From Sipunculus nudus (lineage: Eukaryota; Annelida; Sipuncula; Golfingiida; Sipunculidae), in NCBI GenBank assembly GCA_026874595.1, contig CM049322.1, positions 52,791,386 to 52,855,385 of the forward strand: a stretch of DNA of 64,000 nucleotides, in the 5' to 3' direction. Position numbers and translations under genes: made by a program. Shown in pieces: positions 49,631 through 62,244 of this stretch. The notes beneath the pieces are model-generated. The model saw only the letters and a list, made by a program, of their open reading frames with translations. It had not been told where the DNA came from and did not search any database. Position 1 is the first letter of the stretch, and the number at the start of each line of letters is the position of its first letter.

Positions 49631-50280
49631 TTAAGTTGACACATGGGTATTTCTGGCATGCACTGCTTCCTGAAGCATCCATTTGAATTTATGCACAGTC
49701 ATTTTACGGACCACTAATTTAAACCGGTTTAGCCAGCTGAATGCTTGCTCCGCACTTTCTGTATTGGTTCCATGAATTGCTGCAAACCTGTCTAACTGGG
49801 GGTGGTAGCGGCACTTTGAACCTTCAAGAGGCATGCATGTCTCCTTAACATGTTTGGTCACATGAAAGATATCCACTAAGAAATCACAGTTCTCCAGCAG
49901 CAAACGTGCACCTGGATTTCCTTTGTCTGCTAGCCTACATAGAAAGGGATGCAGTTCACAAGCTCTGTCATAGCCTATGTATCTGCAGACATCAGGATAC
50001 TCCTCGTACAGTGCCAATAAGGCACTGAATACCTGACTACTGGACTCACATGTGTACATTTCCAGTAATCTGACTATTACCCCACATGGCTTCACAAAGG
50101 CTAAAACACCTGCTGTCGTTTCATGGAACCTGGTAAGTTTTTGTTCTTCTTTGCATCCTGTCATTGTGGATGAATCATCAGGTAGTGGCAGCTCTTTGGT
50201 AGACTCTGCATGAAGAGGTGTCTTGCATTTCATGTCCCACAAGGCTATTGTGAGTACTTTGTCTAGTGGATATGAGGTAC
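49631..50280 (-). CDS. KDZ-transposase-like core, probable last exon
   Basis: Exon from acceptor AAACAG (ending 50281) to TAA at 49631, entry phase 1, about 216 residues. It carries the KDZ (Kyakuja-Dileera-Zisupton) transposase pattern: YDRACELHPFL (YDxAC), then DFLVDIFHVTKHVKETCMP (FHxxxH...C), YHPQLDRF, and TNTESAEQAFSWL (ExxEQxFSWL). These supply the expected Asp and Glu of the RNase H-like catalytic centre and the Cys/His residues. No stops or frameshifts. KDZ proteins are DNA transposases, in some lineages linked to cysteine-cluster genes. An uninterrupted frame joined by good splice sites suggests a recently active element or a domesticated gene. Confidence 0.7.
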
Positions 50281-50580
50281 CTGTTTGGAACAAAGAGTAA
50301 TCAGGTTAGACATGAGTCACAGACAGAACAGTCGATGGACAATCTACAGTAAGAACAGGCAATGGTTCTATTCATGTAGGAAGGACAGACACTGAGGAAA
50401 GCAGGAAAGGCTTTTATCAAGAGCGCATTAAAAACCCTGGTTGATAAGTATAAACCCTATTTATATCCCATCTCGTTATATCCTCTGTCTCAATCCTACC
50501 TGATAAATAATATAAAAATATATATATATATAAATATATATATATATTTTTAGATATATATATATATTTTTATAAAAAAA

Positions 50581-50614
<34 letters not shown>

Positions 50615-51779
50615 TTTATTGTGTGTGGGTTACCACCACAATGGTGTGTAAAATAAGTCCATTTGTAATGTGCCCAATCATAAGCCAAGTGAGGAAGTGG
50701 AACAATTAGGAGGCACTTTAAATAATTAACAAGATATAGGACCTAATGAATGGACTACATTACATCATCCCACTGGAGGTTAAACTAGGTGGTTAACAAG
50801 GTTGATGGAACAACTTGTGATCTGGAAAGTGCATAGTGGGAATGGGCGCTATAAACCCCATTTGTGGGGGATTGGGCCATAGTCAAATGGGAAGGGGGTG
50901 GGGGGGGGGGGGGAGGGGGGAGGTCTACCTGCAAGCAAACAAAATGAAGTACACACAACATATTACCTCTTTTCTCAACTAGCCCTCATATTTCCACTGA
51001 AAGAATGACTCTGTTTGCCATTAACATAAGTTTAGATCAGTGGAACATGCGTTATTAACAACAATACAAGCCAGATCCAAAGGACAGTATAGAGGCATTT
51101 ATTCAGCAATAAAAAACAAACATGACTGATATTATGGCTGTAGTTTCTCGAATCAAATACAAGCTTCAACCAAGGAAATAATAAACCAATAGATGAAAAA
51201 CTCCCCTTATTGAAACAGTCCCAAGTTTTTGGAACTGATATGTGAAAATAAAAACAAGTGACCAACATGTCAAGAAGTTTGGGTGATTGACATGAGGACA
51301 AATTATCCTTGCATGGGTATCTAATTAAAAATGTAGATGTCATGATCATTAATGTATATTTGCTGAAGTCCATCAATACCCATAAGCACCAAATTTATTT
51401 GACAATCCATCCAGCCATTCCTGAGGAAATATGTTTTTTTTTGTGTGTATTTTGATGATTTCTGGAGTGTTCAAACATGCGTAGTTTTTAATAGAATATA
51501 GGCCATTGTTTCCTCATTTCAGGTTTCTGAGGAGAACTTATGAAGCCTCTTTTATATCAGGTTGGACTATTCTAGGTGCAATGGTTATGATCAGAGTTTG
51601 CTTTGATATGAATTGTTCAATTATCCCTGGGAGAGGTGCAATTTCTATAGTTAGACAATTGGGTAACAAAGACCAAGTTATGGTATACAAAGATATTCTT
51701 TTAATCTCCTTGTATATCAAGATTGAGGATTTTAGGTGCAACAGTTGTTGTGCCATAATTGCGTATCAAATATTCAATT

Positions 51780-52560
51780 GCTCGGGGGGGGGGGGGGGGG
51801 GGTTAGGGACTCATAATTCCCCCATGGTTCAAAGAAAATGGGTAAAGGACCTAAGTTCAGAGACAAAAATCCAGGTTTCAAAGGGATATGTAGTGGACCT
51901 CCGTATGAATGTCTATGGTTATGATTTGTGCCCTGTTAAGAAGACTGCATCTTCTGATGTTCAGTTATTGAAGCCTTAGTATAAAATATTTGTTTATTCT
52001 GGGGGGTACTTCTAAGCTCCATAGCTTGGATGATATGGGTAACAGAGAACTAATATCATGTTCCATGAAGACTTTCCATGGAGCTCAATGAATGTCAATT
52101 TAGGGGATTCCTGGTCCAGACATTATAAAATTTGGCCCTGTTCATGGAAGATGGCATCTCTACAAATCTCCAAAATAGAGAAAACAAAGCATAAAAATAA
52201 GAGAAATTCCAATGGCACCTTTGTTCAGCAGAAATGTTGTTAGACCCCTTGATCAATATCCATGCAAAGACTCATGGTGATCACTGTAATCATTAGTTGT
52301 TTAGCAAGTGGAGCTTTTGTATTAAATTTTCAAGTGTTATGGGGGATACCTATGAGCCCCATATAGTTTGGAGGATAAAGGTATAAGAGACCACACTTCA
52401 GGTTTCCATCGAGATATTTTATTGACCGCTCAGGATGCCTATTCAGGAGATTCCAGGTCTAGTAAGTACGATTTGTGCTTTGTTAATGGAAGACTGGATC
52501 CTCAAAGGACACAAAAACAGAGAAAATTGACTTTAAAATTATGAAGAACGGCCCTGCTGA
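51780..52560. repeat. Three degenerate copies of a G-run repeat
   Basis: Units starting near 51784, 51998 and 52338 each open with a G run (G19 in the first), then GGTACTTCTAAGC-CC-like text. After about 130-170 bp they share a block around TTTGTGCC(C/T)TGTTAA and GGAAGA(C/T)GGCATC. They are diverged from each other. The plus-strand ORF at 51506-51979 crosses the first G run and is not credible. Confidence 0.5.
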
Positions 52561-53209
52561 TGCTCAGCTGATGTTGACCTCAAAATAATATCAAATGGCA
52601 ATTAAGTTTAAGAGGAAAAGGTAATATAGGCCATGGCTGGTTGACATAATTGTACTGATGAGAAGGACACTGTTGCAAAAAATTTTTTGTGACCAAACCA
52701 TGCATTCTTTATTGTTATAATTGAAGCATGTGAGCAGTTTGAGAACATAAGATGTATACTATTACCATGATCATTGGTTGGCTCTTGGATAAATAGTTAT
52801 ATTTCTGTAGTTTACAAACTTGTTCAATTGAATTTTTTTTATAATATATATTATCAAATATATATATTTTTTAATTGATAAAATATATCAATGTTCCCAG
52901 TCCATAAATGCAAGGATTTGTTGTTGTTGGTGCTGTTGGTGAGGGGGGGGGGGGATGGAATCATGGGAGTTGAAAATATCTGCATTATTGGTGTATATAC
53001 ATAGGATTTTCACGTCATTTAACAATGCTTACATGATAAAATTGTTCATTCAGAATAACTTGATATTTAGGAAAGGACAGACAGACTGGTAGTCACGCAA
53101 AACAGATAATATATGAAGTTTCAATTGTTTCTTAATTTATGTTATAATATCATTTTTTTTAAATTTTACAACTGCAATATTACACAACTGAATATATAAG
53201 CTGCTCTCA

Positions 53210-53296
53210 AATATCATACTTTAATAGCTTAAATCAATACACATGCAGCACATAAAAGTTATATCAACACTACTTATAGGCAAATTTGATAACTGA

Positions 53297-53366
<70 letters not shown>

Positions 53367-54130
53367 TATATACACCTGAAACTTGACAAATTATGAGACA
53401 ACAATAGAACCTCCAGAGAAATTTAATTAGCAGCCATATTTTGAACTTTTTTATTTTCTAATTTCAGATGTATACAAATTAAATACTGATGTTTACATGT
53501 GGTGAAAATTAAATTAAGAGTACTCACAGGAAAAAATAGTGCCATGTTGAAAGTTGGGTCAAATTTGAGGTACTGGTTTCATTTGTATGCTAATAACCTA
53601 AAAAATGTATAAAATTCAGAACTAATTATGGATGAACAAATGAATTTAAACTAAGGAAAGTTATATACTGGAAAAAAATTCTTCAGCTACCCAAAAATAT
53701 GATATTAAGTGAGTGAATATTTTTCCTGAATTCACAAAGATCATTATGTTCAGGAACATAACTTACAATAATTACACTTTACAATCTTAATTTCTGACAT
53801 GTATATAGGAAATGCATCGGAGAAGACTTTTGATAAATATTAAGAAAAACAGGTAAGTGGTTTTGTTATTATGCAGACCTGAAATGTGAGAATAGGTTGT
53901 TAATGGAAAATTGAGGTTTTTCCTTACTTTTTCAAAGGAACACTCACAGTGAGCCATTTTTTGGTTTGGTAGGAGGAACTGTGGACATTTATTAGTCTGC
54001 AAAATTTTCGATTTGTAGGTCGAATGGTGTCAAAATGAGCCTGTCTTATGGATAAACACCAGGATGGACAGACAGATGGACTGACGATGGACAATGGACC
54101 ACAGCTATGGCTCAAATGACTTACAGTAAA
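53210..54130 (+). repeat. Interspersed repeat family A, second copy
   Basis: Shares the family-A blocks and the 3' end GATGGACAGACAGATGGAC ... GACAATGGACCACAGCTATG ... CAAATGACTTACAG. It contains the (TA)n run at 53300-53361. Confidence 0.65.
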
Positions 54131-54739
54131 GGATGTACATGCTTAGTGTATTTCACCAAACAAGAAAGATTCAGTTAATTTGATAAAATAAAATCATCTT
54201 TTAAATGATAGTATACACACTGTTGGTTGCATGCAGGACAAACAATATCATTGTGCTAATAACTATCTCAGCCATAATTTAATTTTTGAATTAATAGTTA
54301 ATTTCACACCTGGTGAAGTGTTCACTTTTCTGAAATAAGCATTTCCTTATCTGATGAACATGCAAACTTGTATAGCAATAGACTACTTAATATTGGACAT
54401 AATTAACTGAGCACTTTAATCGTTGTAACCCTGGTAGTACAATACCAAATGTAAAATGTAACAATATTTGAATAGGATTGAATCAAATACAGAAAATTAT
54501 AACATGGTCTAGATTATGCACCATATGAGGGGGTTAAGAAGGTGTGGGGGGGGGGGGGGGGGGTCAGGGCAGAGGGGGAGACTACCAGTAGTGACTAAGC
54601 TGAGCCAAAGTAAGCTGCCTGGAGTGGGTGTTACATAACAAAAGTGAAGGTTGTACTACTAGGTGAGCTTGATGTACACATCACTTGACATGGTGTATGA
54701 AAAATTGAATGAAATCTACTCTTTTCAATCCAATCCCTT

Positions 54740-55445
54740 GAAATTTCAGATTTATAAGAATTAAATCTTGGTGTATGTATGCTGTGTAATTTAAATCAAC
54801 AGTGCTAACAGGAAAAATAAGCCATTGCCAAAGTATGGCAAAATTTAAGGTATTTATTTCTTATTTATGCTAACAACTTAAAATATTTGCAAAATTCAGA
54901 TCAAATTTTGGGTAACCAAAAAAATATTGAGTAAACAAGTTTTATCCCTGAAAAATAAGTCTCCAGCTTCATCAATTTCATGTAATGTGAGTAAATAAAT
55001 TTCCCTAAAATTCAAAAATTTCATTATGTTAGGGCCAATAACATGAAAACAATACGCAATACTGACCTATTTTTTGCTATGTTTGTAAAAATGTATGGAA
55101 GAACATACTACATATGATCAAAAACAGATCAGTGGTTTTGATATTAGGCAGTCTTAAGGTGTAACAATGGGTTCCTTATGGTTAATGGAGATTTTTCCAT
55201 AATATCTTGATGGAATGAAGTTGTAGTGACCCAATTTTAGGAGATGGTAGGAGATTTTGGAGGCATCTAACTGTATGGATATTTTTTTATTTTTAGGTCC
55301 AATGGTTTTATAACATGCCCTGTGAATGGACAGACGGACAACCATACCACAAGCAAAAACGGCCACACCGACGGCAGGACAAGTGACATCTGACAAAGGA
55401 CCATGACGATAGCACAAAGGACTTACAATCCGCTGAGGTAAAAAC
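54740..55445 (+). repeat. Interspersed repeat family A, third copy
   Basis: Shares TCAACAGTGCTAACAGGAAA, GGCAAAATTTAAGGTAT, TCAGTGGTTTTGATATTAGG and a 3' end of GGACAGACGGACAACC ... GGACCATGACGATAGCAC ... CCGCTGAGGTAAAAA with the other copies. Confidence 0.65.
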
Positions 55446-55756
55446 CGAAGTGAGGGAGAGAATAAAAACCATATAGTAGACTGACATGAAAGTGGAACAT
55501 GAAGTAGTAAATTATGCAAAACTTTGATTATGGCAAAATAATAAAGACTGTTTACAATAAATACCAAAGGCCAGAGAGTGTTAGGTCATTAGTTAGTTTT
55601 GTACATAACAGGTCAAACTACATCCATGGGCAACCAAAGGTGGGCATATATTTGCTCTGTCAGAGGTGTATGAGGTTTTCTTGGGATAAGCTGCAATTAA
55701 CCCAGGCTATTTGGCAGTAAAAACCAGGAAATGTTACTAGTGAGACTGTGGATTAC

Positions 55757-55897
55757 CTTCAGAGGGTAGCAATGGTTTCTTCCTTGTCAACCTCCTGTTG
55801 TCCATCAAGGCATGTGTACCAGGCTGAGTGTTGCACTGAAGAACTTCAGTATTCTTCGAGCCACTCTTGTTCTTTTCAAGGAGTTTGTCAGTATCAG
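55757..55897 (-). CDS. Linker exon of the KDZ-like gene
   Basis: A 141-nt exon with acceptor TTTCTCCAG (ending 55898, good pyrimidine tract) and donor GAAG|GTAATCC (55757/55756). It enters in phase 1 and leaves in phase 1, matching exons on both sides. It encodes a hydrophilic linker starting DTDKLLEKNKSGSKNTEVLQ and ending RKKPLLPSE. No domain is seen. The lysine/serine-rich content suits a spacer between the cysteine cluster and the KDZ core. Confidence 0.55.
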
Positions 55898-56395
55898 CTG
55901 GAGAAATGAAGGGAATCATGATTATTATACTGAGGCAAATTTTAAACAAATGCATTAAATGACCCATATCCCCATTTTCTACAGTCATCTGGTTAATATA
56001 CCAGCCAATAAAAGCAATGAGGAGATGCTTGAACTGTTCGGTACAAATATTTACAAATTAAGACATTCTCATAAGGGGACATAAATTACAAACATATACA
56101 AATTAGAGGGAAAAAAACCTGGCCCCCAAAAGAAAATTAGTGCACAATGTGATTTCATCAAGACTGGTGGGAAAACACTATGCAGTATATGTTCTCCAGG
56201 TGCACTTTCTGTTGCATACGCAATGTACATTGGAAGACAGGTGGACAGCAAGCGGACTGGAAAGTTTATTTCACTAACTTAAAAAAGGAGTGAATATTGG
56301 ATGTTAGATTATCTTGGTGTTTGACCTAAAATTTCTTAATGGCTGCATATGCACCCATTTTGGAATAGAATATATGATGTGAAAAAAAGTTTCTG

Positions 56396-56448
56396 TGGCT
56401 CAGGAATAGAGTGAAGGACTCAAAGCCAGTAGATTGTGGATTCGAATT
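56396..56448 (+). repeat. tRNA-derived SINE head (A and B boxes)
   Basis: TGGCTCAGGAA (56396-56406) resembles an RNA polymerase III A box and GGATTCGAATT (56438-56448) a B box, about 31 bases apart as in tRNA genes. The segment does not fold as an intact tRNA. The SINE body probably continues to about 56640 and includes a G run near 56577. The family is not identified. Confidence 0.6.
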
Positions 56449-56788
56449 TGAGCCAAGGCAGTGAGATGTTGCATGACATGCCCCCACCCAGATGACTGCT
56501 CAGCAACCTGAATGGTAGGGTTGTGAACCACAGTCGTGTAACACTAACATACAAGTGCATCATTTTTTTTCGGTTGGGGGGGGGGGGTTGCTCGGTGTTA
56601 AGTCCCAGCAATGGGGATGATTATACATCCAGGACCCTCAGGTGCAGTATACACTAGGCCTTGGTGCTCTCAGGAAACAAAATAATTAATGATAGGAAGC
56701 AAGAAAAGTAGTCCATATTGAAAGTGTAATTCTGCAGAATGAATATTAAGGTTAAGAATTAGAAAAATCAGCATTAGATTAATTGAGG

Positions 56789-57534
56789 TAGTGACCTCCG
56801 CCAAAGAAAATAAATAAATAAATAAATAAAAGAGGTTAGAACTGAATGTAAAAGTGAAGGTTTTTATAAAGATAAATCACTCAAAATAAAGCCTGTAGGC
56901 AGCGTCTTGATGATTAATTTTCAGTGGTCAAATCCAAATCAGGCCTTATTTTTAAAACAGAGTTAACACACATACATTGTTTTCTAGAAAATATACTTTT
57001 TTTATATTATTGATGTACAAGGCCTCTGTCCTAAAGGAAACCTGTGCAATAAATATACAAATTTAAAGGCAAAACCAGTCAATGATAACATGGCTGAACC
57101 CTTCACATAACAGTTGGATCTTGAATATCAGAATAATCTAAATAAATTTAGATGGGACCCTTGAGGTTATTGTTATGCGAGATACTCATTTTTTTTTCAA
57201 GGAGTGAACCCTGTAACTAGAGCAACACAACAGCATACCAGGGTTCAAATAGTCAATCTTGAACCTGCCTTTTACGTTATATTATCAGCACTCTTGGTTG
57301 TATACTACCTGTATCGATATCATTCACATGCAATAAAAAGTTGCCACAGTGAAAATTTGCACATGGAACACTTGTTATATGCTACCAGCCTGGCCAAGTA
57401 CGGGTGGTGATATAAACAATTTAACATGTGTCTGAATACTGTTGCCCTTGTTTAGGGATCATGGTGATACATTAAATATCGCAGGTGAAGATATTAGGCT
57501 ACATGTTTACCTAAGGTATAGACAATTGCTAACA
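56789..57534 (+). repeat. First copy of a 746-bp direct repeat
   Basis: Appears identical, with a constant 6,466-bp offset and no indel, to 63255-64000. The match starts at TAGTGACCTCCGCC and includes an (AAAT)n run of equal length. The right boundary is unknown because the second copy is cut by the window edge. A 68-codon ORF (57204-57410) with a hydrophobic segment is present in both copies but is not recognised. Confidence 0.9.
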
Positions 57535-58525
57535 ATCACTACCCAATAATGTGGATGGTTATAAATCTGTATCCAATCACATTGCAGGTTCACACCTAGT
57601 GAAGGCACATGAAATGTTCAGGTTATAAGTTTTTGCAACCTGACAAAGTATTGTGATCACAGAGGCAAACTGATGATAAAAAAAACCAATATGTTAACTC
57701 CAAGTATATTTAGAGGTAATTTACAAAAAATTAAAAAATATATTAAATAAATAATGATGGAAAGAACAAGACAAGTGGGACGGTTTATGGGGGCGGTATG
57801 GAGACCGGTGACTGGATGAATGCATGCACTATGACGGCTTCATAACAAAACCCTGCATATTGCTATAATGGTGAACTGTAAAAGATGGTAGAATTGGCTC
57901 ACTGGATTCTGCATGAGACCATAGTGTTAGTTTTGGGATACCATAAATGTGAAAACCTGTGAACGTCAACAGTAACCACATAAATAGAAGAAACACTGAT
58001 GGAGCCAAATTGCAACTTTCACAAGAAACATTTCGTTTTTTGCATTAAACCCTCTATTTAACTTGGTAATGAGGAAATATCAGACATATACGTAACTGTA
58101 ATTAATAGAGATGGTATATTTCTCTATAGTTTAAATAAATGAGGTGTGAGGTTTTTAAAGTGGATAGTCCTGAATTGTAGAACTTTTTGTAGAAAAGAGT
58201 TTGGATACATCCATAGTTCTCAGAGAAATGATGTAGCAAGACCTTATTACAGTTTGGATAGGATAACATGGGGCCAGTTGCTTGTATGCAAAGTTTCAGA
58301 AGTTTGTTCCAAAGTGTCACAACCTTAGAGGCCATGTTGGGATACCCAAGGATGTATAAAAGTGTGTTTAGTTAACAAAAGAGGCTGGTGAAGAATAAGG
58401 TATTAATCAGAGGAAGCAAGGTCACGCAAATTGGATATACCCTCATACTATGGCAGTTGGGATGAGAGATGTACAATCATTGTAAGAAATAAAGCAGCCT
58501 TGACAGGAAGTCATGATTTGTTTAC
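57535..58525. other. Inferred KDZ-gene intron (rest)
   Basis: No recognisable coding sequence; the minus-strand ORF at 58102-58335 has no motif. Confidence 0.4.
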
Positions 58526-58748
58526 CTTGAATGAGATCTTGATGCTCTTTGCAATACTTTGATGGTGCTCGGTTTTTGCCTCCCATGAGTGGTGAATTTG
58601 GACAAGACTGAAACACTTTTGGCATAGTTGGTCCCATTTTGACAGCTGTCCTTGGAGCGGCACATACGGCTCTGCGGATTTTGGCATTGCCATCAATGGT
58701 CAGGTAGCCCTCCTGACATCCTTTGATGGAACATCTATGGAGTGCCCA
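58526..58748 (-). CDS. Cysteine-cluster exon of the KDZ-like gene
   Basis: A 223-nt exon with acceptor CTTTCCAG (ending 58749) and donor TTCAAG|GTAAAC (58526/58525), entry phase 0 and exit phase 1. It encodes WALHRCSIKGCQEGYLTIDG, then RRAVCAAP, later FQSCPNSP and a final KYCKEHQDL. The spacing C-x4-C, C, C, C-x2-H with a conserved DG/R pattern resembles the CxC cysteine clusters that precede KDZ transposase domains. These are probably zinc-binding. No further upstream exon was recognised, so the N-terminus is missing. Confidence 0.6.
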
Positions 58749-59039
58749 CTGGAAAGATAAGAAAGGTCCATATAATAAATGTGAAGGTGAACTTGGGTGT
58801 TCTAATATCATACTGCTAAACAAAAGTTGTGCAGAGGCTGTTGGAGTGACTAACTGACCAGTAGATGTAGGTGATTTCAGTTTTGATAGCAGTCTATCCG
58901 AAGCCGCAATACCATATGCATATGGGTAGTGTGTCTAATAAAACTGGCAGAACTCTACCATAGAATAATTCTTGTAAATTGAGTTAAAATTAATCAGCTG
59001 GACAGTATCATCATTAAACCATGTTTTAACTAGAAGAGT
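58749..59039. other. No gene recognised
   Basis: Upstream exons of the KDZ-like gene should lie beyond 58749, but none was recognised here or further on in the window. Confidence 0.35.
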
Positions 59040-60900
59040 CCATTTTTGCTTGTAAAAAACAGATCAATGCAGGTGGCACCACACTTCATGCAGTTTCAGA
59101 TACGGCTAATCACATGTGACAAACATTTGCATAAAAATTGGTGATGATAGCCTCAACTGTTTCAGGGACAGATATTTTAGTATGTATTTTTGAAAGATGA
59201 ATAAGTTCAACTTCTTGTAGCTCAGCCATTTTCACAAACTGGAACCATTCCAACAAACTCGACAATGATTGTTCTAGTGATCATTACTGTGAAATATACG
59301 ACAATTTGTCTAGATTGACAGTTTTGGAGAAGAAGCTTTTAAAGCTTTTCCCAATAAAAATGAAGTCATAGCACAGGGTCCAAAAATATACAAAATAGGA
59401 TATAATTTGTAGATGACTGTTTTTTTGCATAGAGTTTGGTGATGCTAGCTCCTGCCATTTTTGAGATAGTATAGTTTAATGTACAGACAACTCATGGACA
59501 CACAACGCGGTACCATGCCATAAGCTGACAGGTTTGCTAGAAATTACTACAGTTGCATATTGAATGCAAAATTATAATACAGATACATATAACTGATGGC
59601 AAAATCTTGAATTAAGTTGAGCATGGATACCAAATATTTATTATCCATGTACAGTCATCTTTATATACTAGCAGACAGCTGTATACCTGTGATTGTAAAC
59701 ACTGCCTGGCATGAGAAATAACTTAAATTATAAATCTTCATTTTATAGAAGCTTATAAAAACATTTTTGTCAATATTAACCACAGATAACCTGAAATCAA
59801 AATGTCTAGAGGCATGATGTAACTGATGCTGGTAAACTGGTGCCTGGCTAGAAGTATCTGCTTCACACAGGTACATATGGTAAAATGACTCAATTCATTC
59901 TTTGGAACCATAAAAGACAAATATTATAAGAATTATTCAGGGGATTATTCTCGTATAATACTAATATAATTGGCTTCAGTGGCATCAGTCAAAACATGTT
60001 GTGCATATTTATAACTCATATTGGAAACTTCAGCCAAATGGCTAAGTAAAGATTCCTATAACAATGCCAAAAATCACTGTACCAAAACCATTTTAACAAA
60101 CTTGAATTGTCAACATCGAAGGATAATTAATGTGTGAGATTTAAAATTTTTGCCTAGTGCTTTTTGAGAAGAAGAACTTTGTAGCCACTGAGCTAAAAAG
60201 GACTGTTATGGCATATGACTAAATTCAGCTTCCATTAACTAAGCCAAAAGACACTGAACTGAGACCATTTGAACTAACTTCAAAAAGCACTACCCTAGGA
60301 TCATTTCTGTGCGATATTAAACCATTTGGCCATATGGTTTCAGAGAAGTTTATTGTAGCCATCAGTATGATACAGGCATTGATGACCCCCGTACAAAAAA
60401 GGCCAGGCAGGTGGTGCCACCAGTACCTCAATTTCAGATATGACTCATGTGACCAACATTGGCATAAAATTTGGTGATGATAGCTCAAACAAATTTCTGG
60501 GATTGTATAATTTTAGTATGCTTTTTTCGACAGATGACAAAGTTCAAACTCGGCCAAAAATCATCAAACTTAAACCAGTTGAACAAACTTGAGGGAGTGT
60601 TTCAGGAATCATTTCTGTAAAATATTGGACAATTTGGTTGAGCAGTTTTGCAGGAGAAGATTTTTAAAGCTTTTTTTAGCCTTTTCCCTAGAAAATCTAA
60701 GAAAATGCAGTTAGGCACAAAAAAAAAATTTGATTGAGTTTTTAGATGTTTAATCTTTTTGGCATAAAAGTTTGTAAAGATAACTCATGCCACTTTCAAG
60801 ATAGTATGGGTTAATGTACAGACGACAGAGGACAGATGCCAGACGACACACGCCGGACGATGCCACCCCATCCCATAAGCTCACAACTTGAATAATACAG
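59040..60900 (+). repeat. Interspersed repeat family B, two main copies plus partial copies
   Basis: 59040-59530 and 60400-60900 share GGTGGCACCAC/GGTGGTGCCACC, TTTCAGATA, CA(T)TTGGCATAAA, GGTGATGATAGC, GTTT(T)G(G/C)AG(A)AGAAG, TTTTAAAGCTTTT, GATAGTATGG/GATAGTATAG and TTAATGTACAGAC, then a 3' end with CCATGCCATAAGCTGACA / CCATCCCATAAGCTCACA. Shorter related blocks lie at 60010-60190 and 60230-60400. Non-coding. Confidence 0.6.
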
Positions 60901-61199
60901 GAGGCGCAACCACTTTTTGGAAACTGACAAAACTAGTCATGGTCAATATTCAATGCCAGACTGATGACAATTCAGTGAATAATAATCAAGAATTTGTGGC
61001 TTTGTATTTTTTTTATGGGGGGGGGTACTTTTAAGCCCCGTGTCTCAGCAGATATAAGTCCAAGTGATAAAGATTATATAAATATATATGTATATATATA
61101 TAACAAAGTATGCTCACATTTCAGGATAGCACCGGGACTTGTATAAATCCTCTAGAACCATGTCAAACATGAGCATACAAGACACACATGAGAAGGCAA

Positions 61200-61345
61200 A
61201 TATAGACAGCTATGTCACGCTGGCCCAGGAATAAAAGTACTTATACTTGTAATTAATTGCTGACACCTGTACTTGTACTTAAGTACACAATTAAGTTTAA
61301 GTACCTGTACTTGGACATGTACTTGTGAGAAGCTGAAATACTTGA
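61200..61345. repeat. ACTTGTACTT-rich transposon-like fragment
   Basis: Repeated GTACTT/AAGTAC motifs, including ACTTGTACTTAAGTAC, ending ACCAACACCCTG. It resembles in style the GTACTCG element at 1190-1345; a hAT origin is possible. No target duplication found. Confidence 0.35.
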
Positions 61346-61394
61346 ACTTTTACCAACACCCTGCAGGCGACATTGTCAGCTGCCTTGTTTCCTA

Positions 61395-62037
61395 GTTTTT
61401 ATATTGAATTGCTTCATTTAAATGTTTTTAATACAAAGTTTAACACATGAATAAATTGCAGTAACCACTGACAATTATAGAACATTTATAATTGCCAAAC
61501 AATTTCAAAGTCATATAGATTTATATTTTTCTGGAGTGCCAATGAAATTTTTGTTGGTCTAGTTGTTTAATCATTAAGAAAACTTATACTAAAGTTGGGG
61601 ATCATGAGAACTATCTAAAGGTAGCTCATAAAGCATGAGGAAAATTTTGACATAACTTGATAACTGACTGAGGGTCCTTTTCAGAAGATTGTTTGCCACC
61701 TCATTAGTGGGGCTTGGTTTTGTGTCCATATACTCAGACTAGTGCCATCAGCTCTGGGCTAAGAATACCAGGTAAAACCCAGATGTTTAAACTGGACTGG
61801 CACCTGAACTCTGGTAGGTTGTTTCAGTATTTGGCCATACTATTAATTTCATCATAAACATTTTCTATGATGTGACTGTGTTGTCAAAATATATGAAAAT
61901 AACCAGAACTTGAAATCAGGAAAAAATAAGAATATAAAGGTATCATAGGGTGCTTTAAGATCATTCTCAAAATACTGATTAGATATACTGATCCTATAAT
62001 GCTCTGAAAAGTTAGCCGAATAACATTCAATTTTTAT

Positions 62038-62041
<4 letters not shown>
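61395..62041 (+). repeat. Diverged tandem duplication, first unit
   Basis: Aligns with 62590-63240 (offset about 1.2 kb). Shared blocks include TTTTATATTGAA, TCTAGTTGTTT, GGATCATGAG, CACCTCATTAGTG, GGTTTTGTGTCCATAT, CTCAGACT, GACTGGCACCTG, TGGTAGGTTGTTTCA and AATACTGATTAGATA. Substitutions and small indels are frequent. Confidence 0.75.
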
Positions 62042-62080
<39 letters not shown>

Positions 62081-62105
62081 ATTTGGTGTATATATATATA
62101 TATTC

Positions 62106-62147
<42 letters not shown>

Positions 62148-62244
62148 TCAATGTTATCCTATAATGCTGCTGTAAATGAATAGCTATTGTAACAAGGCAG
62201 GCCTTATTTCCACTCCCCGGAAGTCTTTGAGGGTTTTGGCAGTT

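Larger units (their letters stand above)
50281..55756. other. Inferred KDZ-gene intron, repeat-filled
   Basis: Contains an imperfect (TA)n at 50518-50600 with a GA tail, a G-rich tract at 50890-50922, degenerate tandem repeats at 51.78-52.56 kb, (TA)n at 53300-53361, a G18 run at 54546-54563 and two family-A repeats. No other exons recognised. Confidence 0.5.

Noticed and set aside
51506-51979. 157-codon plus-strand ORF
   Set aside because: It runs through a G19 run and degenerate repeat units; the glycine stretch comes from that run.
57204-57410. 68-codon ORF with a hydrophobic segment, duplicated at 63670-63876
   Set aside because: Identity of the copies reflects recent duplication, not selection; no known motif or splice context.
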